Numbered from the stretch's first letter, positions 9,643-18,735 are shown. The stretch is 64,000 nt of DNA from a bacterium (GCA_016124945.1 WGMT01000004.1:78041-142040); one strand, 5' to 3'. Program-made: numbers and translations. Notes: a model not told the origin generated them from the letters alone.

Positions 9643-10461
9643 TTACATCTCGATTAACGAAACTCCACTGCTCGTAAAGTAGACTATCGTCATAACCACG
9701 CCCAGCCCAAGAAAAAAGAGGCTCACCACTTTGCGCAGCATGCGGTCGGCGATGTGATTGGCCACCAATGCGCTGACCGCTCCACCTACGGCTGCACCTG
9801 CTCCCGCGATGACACCATTGATTAAATTGATGTCACCTTGAAAGGCGTAGCCCACCGCGCCCGACGTCGCCGTGAAGGCCATGATCAACGTCGACGTGCC
9901 GATGGCATCGTGCATCGAGAAGCTGAGGACCAATACCAGCACAAGCAGGATCATCAATCCCCCGCCCGCCCCCGTGATCCCTGTGGCGATGCCAATCAGA
10001 AGGCCCAACCCGATGGCGGCCAGCACCTCTTTCAGCGGATGGGCCAGCGCCCAGACACCGTCGGGATTCAACTGTGGTAGCAGTCCCTGACTACGCCGTT
10101 TCCACATAAATGCGCCGGTGGCAATCAACGACAGTCCGAATCCTGCGCCGAGATCCGTTTCGGGGATGTAGGCGGCGATCAGCGCACCCACTTGCGCGCC
10201 GAAAACAGATCCCAGGGCGATCCACGCGCCTGATCCTACGCGCAGATGGCCATGACGATAGTAGGTATATGCAATCACCAACGACGCGATGACATCTACC
10301 ACAAGGCTTGTGGCAATCGCTTCATGAACGTCAAAGCCCATCACAATCGAAAGCAAGGGCACGATCACGGCAACGCCGCTAGCCCCAGTTAACCCGGTGG
10401 TGACACCGGTGATCAGGCCAATGCCCAGCATAACTAGATAAGGAAAGAGGGGATCTTCCAA
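9643..10461 (-). CDS. TSUP/TauE-SafE family membrane transporter
   Basis: 272 residues with roughly eight membrane segments. The duplicated Gly-rich repeats GLITGVTTGLTGASG (N-terminal) and GIATGITGAGGGLM (C-terminal) define the TSUP family of sulfite, sulfonate or other organic-anion permeases. The start appears to be TTG 10461, with AGGA about 11 bp upstream. It converges with the MFS gene, the stops lying only a few bases apart. Substrate cannot be told from sequence. Confidence 0.88.
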   Translation of the reverse strand: MEDPLFPYLVMLGIGLITGVTTGLTGASGVAVIVPLLSIVMGFDVHEAIATSLVVDVIASLVIAYTYYRHGHLRVGSGAWIALGSVFGAQVGALIAAYIPETDLGAGFGLSLIATGAFMWKRRSQGLLPQLNPDGVWALAHPLKEVLAAIGLGLLIGIATGITGAGGGLMILLVLVLVLSFSMHDAIGTSTLIMAFTATSGAVGYAFQGDINLINGVIAGAGAAVGGAVSALVANHIADRMLRKVVSLFFLGLGVVMTIVYFTSSGVSLIEM

Positions 10462-10469
10462 GTTCGTTA

Positions 10470-11723
10470 TTATCCTGCTAACGTTAAGATCGTGTGCAAA
10501 AGAACATTTGCCCCAGCCACCAGGTCATCCGGATCGGTGTGTTCGTCGGGGCAGTGGCTGCGCCCATTGTGCGAAGGGACAAACAACATCGCCGCCGGCG
10601 TCACATTGGCCAGCAGCATCGCATCGTGTCCTGCGCCGGAGGGCAGATCGAGCGTCGGGTAGCCGCAGCGCTCCGCCGCCGCCCGAATTGCGCCCTGGAT
10701 GTCGCCGTCCATGGGCGTGGGGACCGTCTCGGAACCCACCCGACGTGTTGAGGTGGTGCGGGTGTGTAGCGTCACCTCATTGCGCAGGTGCTCCAGCCGG
10801 GCTTCGATCTGGTCCAATTCCTTGGCTGTGGCGGCGCGGAATTCGATCTCGACCATCGTCTTGTTGGGGACGACGTTGGAGACGCCCGGTGACACGATCA
10901 CATTGCCACAGGTGACCACCGCGTCGGGGAAATCACCGGCGACGATCTCTTGTGCGCGGACGATGAAGCGGGCCGCGGACACCAGCGCGTCTGAGCGCAT
11001 GGGCAGCGGCGTTGTCCCCGCGTGATCGGGCCGCCCGTGAAATGTGACCTCCCACGACCGTCGCCCAAAAATCGCGCTGACCACGCCGATGGGGACGTGT
11101 GCTTCTTCCAGCCGCGGCCCTTGCTCAATGTGGAGCTCCACATAGCCCGCCAGCGAGGACGGAGCGCGCCGCAACGAGCGGATTGCGTCCAACGTCAACC
11201 CGCCGGGGACAATTTCGCGCATGAGCGCCAGGTCCGCGGAATGAGCGGCGGCGTTGCGTAGGAAGGTCTCGATGTGTGCGTCGCTGAGTTGACCGGTCAA
11301 CGCGCCGCTGCCGAAGAAGTGACCGAAGCGTCCTTCCTCGTCGGTGAAGTCGATTACTTCGACGTTGCAAACCAGCGGAATGTTCTGTTCCTTGAGTGTA
11401 CGCAGCACTTCCAGCCCGGCCAGTACACCGAACGCGCCGTCATACGCGCCGCCGTGGGGCACCGTGTCCAGGTGCGAGCCGATGAGCACAGTTTGCGCGC
11501 TGGGATCGCCGCAATCGAGCCGCGCCGACAGATTGGCGGCAGCGTCGAGCGTCACCGTCAGGCCAGAGTCCTGGGCCTCGTAGCGGAAATAGTCCCGCGC
11601 TGCCCTGTCCGCCGCCGAGAAGGGATAGCGGTTCCGTCCGCCGCCTGCTGCGTCGGGCAGCAGCCCGATCTGTCCCATCTCTTCGAGGGTGCGCAGGAAG
11701 CGCGCTTGGTTGATCTCGAACAT
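10470..11723 (-). CDS. M20-family amidase/hydantoinase-carbamoylase type hydrolase
   Basis: About 417 residues. It matches Zn-dependent N-carbamoyl-L-amino acid hydrolases and allantoate amidohydrolases: the metal-ligand motifs GSHLDTVPHGGAYDGAFG and DFTDEEGRFG, the dimerisation domain with GRPDHAGTTP, and a late SGAGHDA. ATG 11723 was chosen because GGAG lies 9 bp before it; longer starts exist at 11738 and 11762. It releases ammonia or amino acids from ureido compounds. Which substrate is used is unknown. Confidence 0.88.
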   Translation of the reverse strand: MFEINQARFLRTLEEMGQIGLLPDAAGGGRNRYPFSAADRAARDYFRYEAQDSGLTVTLDAAANLSARLDCGDPSAQTVLIGSHLDTVPHGGAYDGAFGVLAGLEVLRTLKEQNIPLVCNVEVIDFTDEEGRFGHFFGSGALTGQLSDAHIETFLRNAAAHSADLALMREIVPGGLTLDAIRSLRRAPSSLAGYVELHIEQGPRLEEAHVPIGVVSAIFGRRSWEVTFHGRPDHAGTTPLPMRSDALVSAARFIVRAQEIVAGDFPDAVVTCGNVIVSPGVSNVVPNKTMVEIEFRAATAKELDQIEARLEHLRNEVTLHTRTTSTRRVGSETVPTPMDGDIQGAIRAAAERCGYPTLDLPSGAGHDAMLLANVTPAAMLFVPSHNGRSHCPDEHTDPDDLVAGANVLLHTILTLAG

Positions 11724-11765
11724 GGTTGTGTTCTCCATGCGGTGATGCCAACTAAAAGCCATTCG

Positions 11766-11859
11766 ATAGAACGCGGATTGAGCGGATTGGGCGGATTAAA
11801 ACGGATTTCTCTGGAAGAATCCGCTTGGATCTGCCCAATCCGCTCAATCCGCGTTCTAT
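11766..11859. repeat. Inverted repeat, ATAGAACGCGGAT family, second copy
   Basis: 27-bp perfect arms lie at 11766-11792 and 11833-11859, starting ATAGAACGCGGATTGAGCGG. An inner hairpin is formed by CGGATT and AATCCG. It fills the gap between the M20 hydrolase and the desulfhydrase-like gene and shares its terminal motif with 339-436. A partial extra copy of GCGTTCTATTCCGCC follows. Confidence 0.88.
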
Positions 11860-11879
11860 TCCGCCGCGTTCTATTCCGC

Positions 11880-12929
11880 CTACAGACCCAATCCATTCAC
11901 AATCTCTTCAGTATACCCGAAGATCGCCGGCGCGCCACCTGTGTGTAAAAAGAGGACCGGTTCGTTGGGATCGAGCAACCCACGGCGGATCTGATCGAAG
12001 AGCGCGGAGACGGCCTTGCCGGTGTAGACCGGATCGAGCAGGATGCCCTCGGTGCGGGCGACAAGGCCGATGGCGTCTAGCCCCGCCTGGGTGGGGACGC
12101 CGTAGCGCTCGCCCACGTAAGAAGCGTCGTTGTCGAACTCGTCCACGCTGAAGTTGACATCGAGATCGAGGCGTTCGGCGGCCTGGTTGGCCATACGCGC
12201 CATCTCGATCATGCGGTTGGGCATGTCGTCGCCGTCGAAAGGACAGATCCCCTTGACGTGGATCTTGCTACCCGACGCCTTCATCCCCAGCACGAGACCG
12301 GCCTGCGTTGTGTCCAGCGCGGCGGCGTAGAGGAAGCGGGGGGCGATCCCCAGTTCGCGACATTGGCGCACGATCTCCAGCGCGCTTTCGGCGTAGGAGA
12401 TGGCGTCGAGATCCACCACATCGGCCTGCCGCGGCCAGTAGACATTGCGGCCCTGGCTGCGTAGTTCCTCGATCTTGGCGCGGATGATGGCCTGCTGCTT
12501 GGTGCGGTCGTTGTCGGGCAGCGTCGTGACGTGCGCGCCCAGCAACCGCTGCACCAGGTTGTTGCCGCTGATGTGATCCCGGTCGAATTCACGTTCCGGG
12601 CGCAGGATCAGGTGCAGTTCCAGTCCTAGCTTTGCGCAGGCCCCTGCGATCTGGCGGCAGTAGTTCGACTGCACCGCCGCGCCCGTCACCACCGTGTCGG
12701 CGCCCGCGGCCAGAGCGTCGGCCATGCTGAACTCCAGCATGCGCGTCTTGTTGCCGCCGAAGGCCAGCCCGGTGAGGTCATCGCGCTTGATGTAAATCGG
12801 CGGACCGCCCAACGCCGCGCTCAGGCGTGGCAGCGCCTCGATGGGCGTGTTCATGTACCCCAGCTTTACCCGCGGCAGATGGGCGATGGCGGCGGCAAGG
12901 CGATCTTCTTGGTTGATGACGGCGGTCAT
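11880..12929 (-). CDS. D-cysteine desulfhydrase / ACC deaminase family PLP enzyme
   Basis: 349 residues of the fold-type II PLP family. The lysine in GGNKTRMLEF is the expected PLP Schiff-base residue, preceded by IYIKRDDLTGLAFGG. AVQSNYCRQIAGACAKLG matches the phosphate/substrate loop. Members degrade D-cysteine to pyruvate, sulfide and ammonia, or deaminate ACC; sequence alone does not separate them safely. ATG 12929 is favoured because AAGGAG lies 9 bp upstream. Confidence 0.87.
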   Translation of the reverse strand: MTAVINQEDRLAAAIAHLPRVKLGYMNTPIEALPRLSAALGGPPIYIKRDDLTGLAFGGNKTRMLEFSMADALAAGADTVVTGAAVQSNYCRQIAGACAKLGLELHLILRPEREFDRDHISGNNLVQRLLGAHVTTLPDNDRTKQQAIIRAKIEELRSQGRNVYWPRQADVVDLDAISYAESALEIVRQCRELGIAPRFLYAAALDTTQAGLVLGMKASGSKIHVKGICPFDGDDMPNRMIEMARMANQAAERLDLDVNFSVDEFDNDASYVGERYGVPTQAGLDAIGLVARTEGILLDPVYTGKAVSALFDQIRRGLLDPNEPVLFLHTGGAPAIFGYTEEIVNGLGL

Positions 12930-12971
12930 AAGGTGGTCTCCTTGATTTTGAGTTGACAATCTTCAATTCCC

Positions 12972-13084
12972 CAGTAGTTCACGATTCTCTGCGAAACAGC
13001 GGAGAGAGCATCCTCAGATGCGGCTTTTTCCGGTCTACCCGGCATCTGAGGATGCCTACTCCGCGTCAAAATCGTGAACTACTG
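12972..13084. repeat. 113-bp MITE-like nested inverted repeat
   Basis: Perfect 15-bp terminal inverted repeats CAGTAGTTCACGATT (12972-12986 and 13070-13084) enclose an inner 14-bp pair GCATCCTCAGATGC / GCATCTGAGGATGC (13008-13021, 13042-13055). The right end covers the stop codon and last codons of the adjacent nucleotidyltransferase gene. No flanking target duplication is obvious. Confidence 0.85.
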
Positions 13085-13915
13085 CTCCTGTTGTATCAGA
13101 TGCTCCCAAAACGTCAACGCTTGCTGCTCCATTTCCGTTGTCACGATCTTGGCATCGGGCATGATGACGGTATCGCCTTCTGTCCACAGATCACCAACTG
13201 GTTCCAGTGTACGCACGGCAAGTTGCTGATACATCTGAAACTTCTGCGTTCGATCCTGTTCGTTCATAAACCGTTGAAACAGGATGAGATAGTCTGGATC
13301 GTGCTCGTTCAGGTAGCGGATGGCCCACTTGTCGCCATCCCAACGCAGGCTGCGAGCGCGGAAGTAGTTGAAGAAGAGATCGGCGGGCGCATAGAGCGCC
13401 ATGCGCAGATCGAGCGTCTGCCAATAGAGCGGATCCTCGGACGCAAATAGCCGCCGCGCCACCGCAAGGTTGTAGTTGACGCCGTTCCATGCGTGAAAAG
13501 CGTCGTCGGCAGTATCGTCCTGAATCCATGTACCGCTATGCGCCTTTGTCTGCGCTTGTTGTAACAGACCGTTGCGGTCAAAAAGGATCTTGCCAACTTC
13601 CAACCACCCTACGAGACGCCCTACCCAATTGGCAAAGGCGAGCGGTTCTGTTGCCGCCAAGAATTGTTCCAATTGCGCCGTTGTGTGAAAGACCAGATCG
13701 GTGAATCGCCCCTCGATGGAGGTGACGCCCACATGCAGCGGCACCGGCGCCTGTCTGAGGACGATCACCAGATCATAGTCACTGGCGGGCGTCAGCGCGT
13801 CTTTGATGGCGGAGCCGACCAAGATGACTCCTTCGACAGCTTCTTTTTGTGACAAATGGTCTGTCACCTCAGCCAGCGTCAGTTCGTGGGTCGACGAGGA
13901 ACGTTTCTGCGGCAT
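13079..13915 (-). CDS. Nucleotidyltransferase-like protein
   Basis: 278 residues. Residues about 28-52 carry GSAIKDALTPASDYDLVIV, the GS...D-x-D-like signature of the minimal nucleotidyltransferase fold. The rest is a helical region rich in Trp and Leu (GTWIQDD, FHAWNGVNYNLAVARR) that resembles HEPN/KNTase helical tails. It could be an aminoglycoside-type nucleotidyltransferase relative or an orphan regulatory NTase. Its final codons (Gln-Glu-Gln-stop) overlap the terminal repeat of the element at 12972-13084. Confidence 0.7.
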   Translation of the reverse strand: MPQKRSSSTHELTLAEVTDHLSQKEAVEGVILVGSAIKDALTPASDYDLVIVLRQAPVPLHVGVTSIEGRFTDLVFHTTAQLEQFLAATEPLAFANWVGRLVGWLEVGKILFDRNGLLQQAQTKAHSGTWIQDDTADDAFHAWNGVNYNLAVARRLFASEDPLYWQTLDLRMALYAPADLFFNYFRARSLRWDGDKWAIRYLNEHDPDYLILFQRFMNEQDRTQKFQMYQQLAVRTLEPVGDLWTEGDTVIMPDAKIVTTEMEQQALTFWEHLIQQEQ

Positions 13916-13975
13916 GGAATCTACCTACCAATGCAAAATTAACGTGCTCAACACGACAATCGCAAATCGTAAATT

Positions 13976-15760
13976 CTACGCCGTCAGCGTCTCTTCTTCC
14001 AACCCAATCTCCCAATGCTGCGCTAGACTCTGCGCCTGGACCATGCGGGCGTAGCGTCCGTTTTGGGCAACGAGTTGGTCGTGGCTACCGGCTTCGCTGA
14101 TGCGACCGTCTTCGAGGACGAGGATGGTGTCGGCGTGGCGGATCGTGGAGAGCCGGTGGGCGATGACGAGGGTGGTGCGGTTCTGCGTCAGCCGGTTGAG
14201 CGCCTGCTGGATCTGCCACTCGGTCTCGGTGTCCACGGCAGAGGTGGCTTCATCGAGCACGAGGATGGGCGCGTCCTTGAGCAGGGCGCGGGCGATGCTC
14301 AACCGCTGCTTCTGCCCACCAGAAAGGCGCACGCCCCGTTCGCCGATCAGCGTATCGTATCCTTGCGGCAGTTGCACAATGAACTCGTGGGCGTTGGCGG
14401 CGTCCGCGGCGGCGAACATGGCTTCGTCACTAGCGCCGGGGTTGCCGAAGAGGATGTTCTGGCGCACCGTGCCGTGGAAGAGGAAGACATCCTGCATCAC
14501 CATCGCCACGTTGCGGCGGATGAAATCGAGATCGAGCGTGCGCAGATCGTGTCCATCCAGGCGGATGCTGCCCCGCTGCGGCTCGTAAAAGCGGGGGACG
14601 AGCTTGCTGATCGTGCTCTTCCCCGCGCCGGTGGGGCCGACCAGCGCCACCATCTGGCCCTCGCCGATCTCGAAGTTGATCCCCTCCAGCACAGGACCAT
14701 CGTCGTTGTAGGCGAAAGAGACGTCGTCGAACTGGAGTGTCCACCGCGGCGATTTGGGCGTGATGGCGTTGGCCGGGCTGACGATTTCGGGTTCTTCGTC
14801 CAACAACTCGTTGACCCGATCCAAACTGGCGACAGCCTTTTGCAGCGTGTCGCCGATGTCGGCCAGTCGCAAAATGGGCTGGTAGATGTGCCCCAAATAG
14901 ACGATGAAGACGAAGAGATCGGCCACGCTCATGCCACCGCTCAGGGCGTAGCTACCGCCGAACCAGATGGCCAGCAACGAACCAATGCCGCCGGTGATCT
15001 CGATGATCCCCGCGGGGAGGAGCGAAATACGGTTGGCCTGTGTGATGTTGTCACGGTAGGCGAAGGCGTGGTTGCGAATCAACCCGGCCTGCGCCGCTTC
15101 CTGGCCGAACGACTTGATCTCGCTCATGCCGGAGAGGTTGTCCTGGAATTGGGCCACGAGCTTGCCGATCTCCCCGCGCACGTTGCGCCACGTGGAGCGG
15201 ATCTGGCGCATGAAACGGTAGACGAAGAAGCCGGCAATCGGCAGCGGCGCCAGGACCAACAACGCCAGCGACGTGTTGATCGTCATCAGCACGATTAGCA
15301 TCGTCACCGGCACGATGAGGGCCAGCACCATTTCGGGCACGCCGTGGGCGAGGAAGTCTTCCAGCGTCTCAATGTCGTTAACGGCGCGGGCACTCATTTC
15401 TCCTGTGCGCTGCCGGTTGTGGAAGCGATGCGACAGCCGTTGCAGGTGGCTGTAGGTGCGCACCATCAGGTCGGCCATCACGGCGTAGGCGACAATGTGC
15501 GAAAACTGGCCGTAGGCATAGCGCGCCGTTCCTCGCGCCAGGTAGACCACGCCCAGCATGCCGGTGATGGTCAACAGCGCCGCGGACGAGCCGCCGCCCT
15601 CGGTGATCCAGGCAATGAGTTGACGGATCAAGAGCGGCGGGATCAACGTCGTCGCCGCGAAGACGAGTCCACTCAGCACCGACGCCCCCATCAAAAGACG
15701 CCGGCCTGCCAGCAACCGCCACAGGCCGACGAAGAAATTTTCTTTAGGTTTGTTGTTCAT
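13976..15760 (-). CDS. ABC transporter, fused permease-ATPase (exporter type)
   Basis: 594 residues: a six-helix transmembrane domain (1-320) followed by an ATP-binding domain with Walker [10 protein letters not shown], signature [15 protein letters not shown], Walker [11 protein letters not shown] and a switch His in IAHRLST. This is a half-size exporter of the MsbA/LmrA type that works as a dimer. AGGA precedes ATG 15760. The exported substrate is unknown. Large frames on the opposite strand are shadows. Confidence 0.93.
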   Translation of the reverse strand: MNNKPKENFFVGLWRLLAGRRLLMGASVLSGLVFAATTLIPPLLIRQLIAWITEGGGSSAALLTITGMLGVVYLARGTARYAYGQFSHIVAYAVMADLMVRTYSHLQRLSHRFHNRQRTGEMSARAVNDIETLEDFLAHGVPEMVLALIVPVTMLIVLMTINTSLALLVLAPLPIAGFFVYRFMRQIRSTWRNVRGEIGKLVAQFQDNLSGMSEIKSFGQEAAQAGLIRNHAFAYRDNITQANRISLLPAGIIEITGGIGSLLAIWFGGSYALSGGMSVADLFVFIVYLGHIYQPILRLADIGDTLQKAVASLDRVNELLDEEPEIVSPANAITPKSPRWTLQFDDVSFAYNDDGPVLEGINFEIGEGQMVALVGPTGAGKSTISKLVPRFYEPQRGSIRLDGHDLRTLDLDFIRRNVAMVMQDVFLFHGTVRQNILFGNPGASDEAMFAAADAANAHEFIVQLPQGYDTLIGERGVRLSGGQKQRLSIARALLKDAPILVLDEATSAVDTETEWQIQQALNRLTQNRTTLVIAHRLSTIRHADTILVLEDGRISEAGSHDQLVAQNGRYARMVQAQSLAQHWEIGLEEETLTA

Positions 15761-15775
15761 GCCATTTCCTGGAGG

Positions 15776-16066
15776 TTATGCCGCCAGAGGAACGTAAAAC
15801 TCCGGCTTGTTTTGTTCGAGCAGAGGACGTCGACTGGAGGCAAAGCGCACAAAAACCACCGGATCGCCGTCGCCGCCTGCGTCGTGCAGCAGTTGAAGGC
15901 TGTACTGCACGAGATCAGGATCGTCCTCGGGAAGGAGGATCAACTCGAATTGTGCAGGCAATTGTTCCAAAACCGCGGGGTTTTGGAGGAAGTAACGGGT
16001 GATCTCGCCGGTGAGTTGAATGTTGCGGTCGACAATTGTGGAATTGCTCATCGATTGGTCTGCCAT
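15776..16066 (-). CDS. Small protein of unknown function (DUF5647-like)
   Basis: 96 residues, acidic, with the core NIQLTGEITRYFLQNPAVLEQLP and a hydrophobic strand FELILLP. This resembles the small DUF5647 proteins; no function is known to me. ATG 16066 has AGAGG 8 bp upstream. An alternative ATG at 16051 would give an ATGA overlap with the preceding gene. The two genes form an overlapping pair of the size seen in toxin-antitoxin modules, but nothing else supports that. Confidence 0.6.
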   Translation of the reverse strand: MADQSMSNSTIVDRNIQLTGEITRYFLQNPAVLEQLPAQFELILLPEDDPDLVQYSLQLLHDAGGDGDPVVFVRFASSRRPLLEQNKPEFYVPLAA

Positions 16067-16320
16067 CTTTCGTACCTCTGCCGATACCGTCGCCAGTGAC
16101 GCGATAGATCTTCTATCGCAAACGTGAGTGCTTCATCGAAGTTTCGAAGATCAAGCGCCTCTTTGATTGCGTCACGATGTGGGTGCATTGTATCACGATG
16201 TGCAAACCCATGCGCGCTGTCATAGCGAACAACCGGAAGCCACTCCGTTGTCCAACGGCATTCGAGCTGCACGGTAAAATGGACAACCATCCCTTGTTCA
16301 ACAACGAACCGCACACGCAA
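16048..16320 (-). CDS. Small protein of unknown function (partner of 15776-16066)
   Basis: 90 residues, basic, His- and Arg-rich, with strands RVRFVVEQGMVVHFTVQLEC and a helical C-terminus ending HWRRYRQRYERWQ. A TTG at 16320 gives the longest version; GTG 16314 is another possibility and no clear ribosome binding site decides. It overlaps the next gene, so the two are probably co-translated. I do not recognise a function. Confidence 0.55.
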   Translation of the reverse strand: MRVRFVVEQGMVVHFTVQLECRWTTEWLPVVRYDSAHGFAHRDTMHPHRDAIKEALDLRNFDEALTFAIEDLSRHWRRYRQRYERWQTNR

Positions 16321-16366
16321 ACGATTGTGCGCATCCAGCGATCGACGATACTCTGTTTCTCACATA

Positions 16367-17344
16367 TCACCTTACTTTCAAGACGATCTTCCCGATATTC
16401 TCATACGCGCGCATGGCGTCATGCGCGGCCTGCGCCTCTTGCACAGGATAGACGCTGCCGATGATCGGTTTCATCGAGCCGTCCTCAAAGTGGGACCAGA
16501 ACTGCGCACGGAAGCGCCGCACGATCTCGTTCTTTTCGGCCACAGGACGCGCCCGCAGCACCGACCCGATGAGACGGGCGCGCTTGCCCATGAGTTGGCC
16601 GATGTTGATCTCGGCCACAGAGCCGCCCAACGTGGCGATGAAGACGAGCCGTCCTTTGATCTTGAGCAGGCTGATGTTGCGCGCCAGATAGGACGCACCC
16701 ACCATGTCGAGGATCACGTCTACGCCGGCGCCGTCGGTGAAATCCTGGGTGGCGGCGACGAAATCGTCCTCGTTGTAGTTGACGGCCAGATCCGCGCCCA
16801 GATCGCGACAGACCTGCACCTTGTCGGGCTTGCCCGCCGTGGCGATGACCGTCGCACCCGCCGCCTTCACCAGTTGGATCGCCGCCGTGCCGACACCGCT
16901 GGCTCCACCGTGGATCAACACCGTCTCGCCCGGTTGAAAGCCGGCTTCCATGAAAATGTTGAGGAAGGCGGTGAGGTAGACTTCAGGCATGGCTGCCGCC
17001 GTCTCAAAATCCCACCCGGCGGGGATCGGCATCAGCATCGCCGCGGGGACGGCCACCTTCTCGGCGTACCCGCCGCCCGCCAGCAGCGCGCAGACCTTGT
17101 CCCCGCGCTGCCAGTTGGTCACGTCCGCGCCCACTTCGGCGACGATGCCGGCCATGTCCAGCCCCAGGATCGGCGACGCGCCGGGCGGCGGCGGATAATT
17201 CCCCGCGGCCTGCGCCAGGTCCGCCCGATTCAGCGCCGTGGCGTGCACGTCTACGAGCACTTCGTCCGCCTGGATTGTGGGATCGTCGGTTTCTGCCCAG
17301 ATAAGGCGGGGTGTTTGCTCTTGGGAGATTTGAATGGCTTTCAA
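16367..17344 (-). CDS. NAD(P)H quinone oxidoreductase, PIG3-like
   Basis: About 325 residues of the zinc-independent MDR superfamily. Typical blocks are ALNRADLAQAAGNYPPPPGASPILGLDMAG, a GGGYAEKVAVPAAMLMPIP stretch and the Rossmann turn IHGGASGVGTAAIQLVKAAG. It reduces quinones or enones with NADPH. TTG 17344 was chosen since AAGGA lies 8 bp upstream and this gives the usual family N-terminus (KAIQI); the longer frame starts at 17416. Confidence 0.88.
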   Translation of the reverse strand: MKAIQISQEQTPRLIWAETDDPTIQADEVLVDVHATALNRADLAQAAGNYPPPPGASPILGLDMAGIVAEVGADVTNWQRGDKVCALLAGGGYAEKVAVPAAMLMPIPAGWDFETAAAMPEVYLTAFLNIFMEAGFQPGETVLIHGGASGVGTAAIQLVKAAGATVIATAGKPDKVQVCRDLGADLAVNYNEDDFVAATQDFTDGAGVDVILDMVGASYLARNISLLKIKGRLVFIATLGGSVAEINIGQLMGKRARLIGSVLRARPVAEKNEIVRRFRAQFWSHFEDGSMKPIIGSVYPVQEAQAAHDAMRAYENIGKIVLKVR

Positions 17345-17417
17345 TGGATTTTTCCTTTGCAGATGAAAAGGTGCGGGGGTGATTCTGTGAATGAGCGCGT
17401 TGAGCATGCTCGTCACG

Positions 17418-17553
17418 CTGGTAGCGTGACCTACGACATACGTGAGTCGTCTCGTTTGTCGTAGCTGCGGTTACCAACCGCAGGACTGGTAGCGTGACCT
17501 ACGACATACGTGAGTCGTCTCGTTTGTCGTAGCTGCGGTTACCAACCGCAGGA
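17418..17553. repeat. 68-bp unit duplicated in tandem, each with three small hairpins
   Basis: Two head-to-tail copies (17418-17485 and 17486-17553) appear identical. Each holds CTACGACA...TGTCGTAG, the self-complementary GCGGTTACCAACCGC and a GGTAGCGTGACC stretch that pairs with flanking GTCACGC. The gap from 17345 to 17609 contains nothing else I can support. Confidence 0.9.
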
Positions 17554-17609
17554 CGTTGGATTCGAGATCACTTCCTCACAACGAGGGTGCGTACTCTTCG
17601 AGTCCCCCC

Positions 17610-17645
17610 CCCAATCTCCCAATCACTTACTCGCCCAATCTCATT
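17610..17645. repeat. Octamer repeat CCCAATC(T/A) over a stop codon
   Basis: Units CCCAATCT, CCCAATCA, CTTACTCG and CCCAATCT run in 8-bp phase and cover the stop codon (17641-17643) of the dehydratase small-subunit gene. The words belong to the same GATTGGG family as 5651 and 23705. Confidence 0.75.
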
Positions 17646-18048
17646 CTCGCTTCAACAGCCCTCGCTGCCGATAAACCACCGCCGCCTCTTCCACAAACGC
17701 CGCGTTGACGGGCGCTTTGTATTCCTCGCGTAGGGTGCGGGCAAGGGATTGCAGTTCCTCGAAACTACACCGGTGAGGACGAAGCTGATTGTACATCGCC
17801 AGCAATGTCTCGTTGGGGACGGCGGTCAGCTCGGCGGCGCGTTCCAGGTTGGCGGCCAGGTCGGGGTAGCCACCCTGTCGCGCCAGTTCGGCCTGTCGGC
17901 GCAGCGTCCCCGCGTCGATGCGCAGATCGTCCGCCGTCAACTCGCCAGAGACGGCCGCGTCCAGAGAGATTTCACCGAATGGACGTCCACTGGCGGCGCG
18001 CAGGGATTCGGCGGCGTTTTCACCAAGGGGGTAAGTCGAATCACTCAT
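17641..18048 (-). CDS. Diol/glycerol dehydratase small subunit
   Basis: 135 residues matching the small (gamma) subunit of coenzyme-B12-dependent diol and glycerol dehydratases: RPFGEISLDAAVSGELTADDLRI, then RRQAELARQGGYPDLAANLERAAELTAVP and an ending VVYRQRGLLKRE. The active site lies in the large subunit; this chain completes the (alpha-beta-gamma)2 enzyme. ATG 18048 overlaps the end of the HEPN gene by 8 bp. Its separation from the fused large-medium gene by two unrelated genes is unusual. Confidence 0.88.
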   Translation of the reverse strand: MSDSTYPLGENAAESLRAASGRPFGEISLDAAVSGELTADDLRIDAGTLRRQAELARQGGYPDLAANLERAAELTAVPNETLLAMYNQLRPHRCSFEELQSLARTLREEYKAPVNAAFVEEAAVVYRQRGLLKRE

Positions 18049-18424
18049 CGGATGATTCTGTACCTTTCTTTTCTTTCTGCTCTTCTTCGGAAACTGCATT
18101 TTCAATCAGCGGAAGAAGGTCTGGAATCATTTTCGTCGCTGTTTCCCATGCAATGTTGGCATCAATGCCGAAATAACCATGAATCAGATGATCTCGCATA
18201 CCTGCCATTTGCTTCCAAGGCACGTCAGGATGGCGCTCTCGGATCTCGCTTGGAACTTGCTTCGCCGCTTCACCGATGACCTCCAATGCTCTCACGACAG
18301 CAAAATACGTCTTGATATCAGTGCTAAACAGGTCAAGAGTCATACCAGTGACGAAGTCTTGAATGTGGATCATCATTTGCTCGATATCACGCAGAAATTG
18401 AATCGTATCGCGTGGCGAAGTCAT
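18041..18424 (-). CDS. HEPN-domain protein (DUF86 type)
   Basis: 127 residues, helical. RDHLIHGY provides the Rx4H motif of HEPN ribonucleases. The surrounding pattern (RALEVIGEAAKQVP, PWKQMAGMRDHLIHGYFGID) is the DUF86/HepT form. HepT proteins are RNase toxins neutralised by a partner MntA nucleotidyltransferase that modifies them. The partner is directly upstream with an ATGA overlap. The C-terminus ends in an acidic-lysine tail that overlaps the dehydratase small-subunit start. Confidence 0.9.
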   Translation of the reverse strand: MTSPRDTIQFLRDIEQMMIHIQDFVTGMTLDLFSTDIKTYFAVVRALEVIGEAAKQVPSEIRERHPDVPWKQMAGMRDHLIHGYFGIDANIAWETATKMIPDLLPLIENAVSEEEQKEKKGTESSDE

Positions 18425-18735
18425 AACGTGACGACCTCTTGAAGAATTCGAGCGCCAATTTGACCATGTAGCGATGGCTTTGTGACCAGATCCACTTTAT
18501 GGCCAAGGATCGAACTTAGCTCTTCCTCTAAAGTCATGAACCCAAAAATGTCCGGAGATTGTACAAACTCCACCAGCAGATCCACATCGCTGCCGGTCCG
18601 TTGCTCCCCCCGCACATAGGACCCGAAGACGCCCAAGCTCTTGAGATGATAACGCCGCGTCAAATCAGGCAAATGCTCGCCCAAAATCGCCTTGATTTCG
18701 TCCAACGTCAGCACCTCGGCCACATCCTGCGCCAT
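18421..18735 (-). CDS. MNT-type nucleotidyltransferase (antitoxin partner of HEPN)
   Basis: 104 residues. GVFGSYVRGEQRTGSDVDLLVEF is the complete GSxxRG...DxD catalytic motif of minimal nucleotidyltransferases. KVDLVTKPSLHG follows as usual. The start was set at ATG 18735 because GGGGAGG lies about 6 bp upstream. With the next gene it forms a standard MntA/HepT pair, but its position between dehydratase subunit genes is odd. Confidence 0.9.
   Translation of the reverse strand: MAQDVAEVLTLDEIKAILGEHLPDLTRRYHLKSLGVFGSYVRGEQRTGSDVDLLVEFVQSPDIFGFMTLEEELSSILGHKVDLVTKPSLHGQIGARILQEVVTL

Noticed and set aside
14063..15298. 411-residue open frame on the plus strand opposite the ABC transporter
   Set aside because: It mirrors a high-GC gene with clear ABC motifs; its translation is Gly/Asp/Arg-rich with no recognisable motif and no ribosome binding site.
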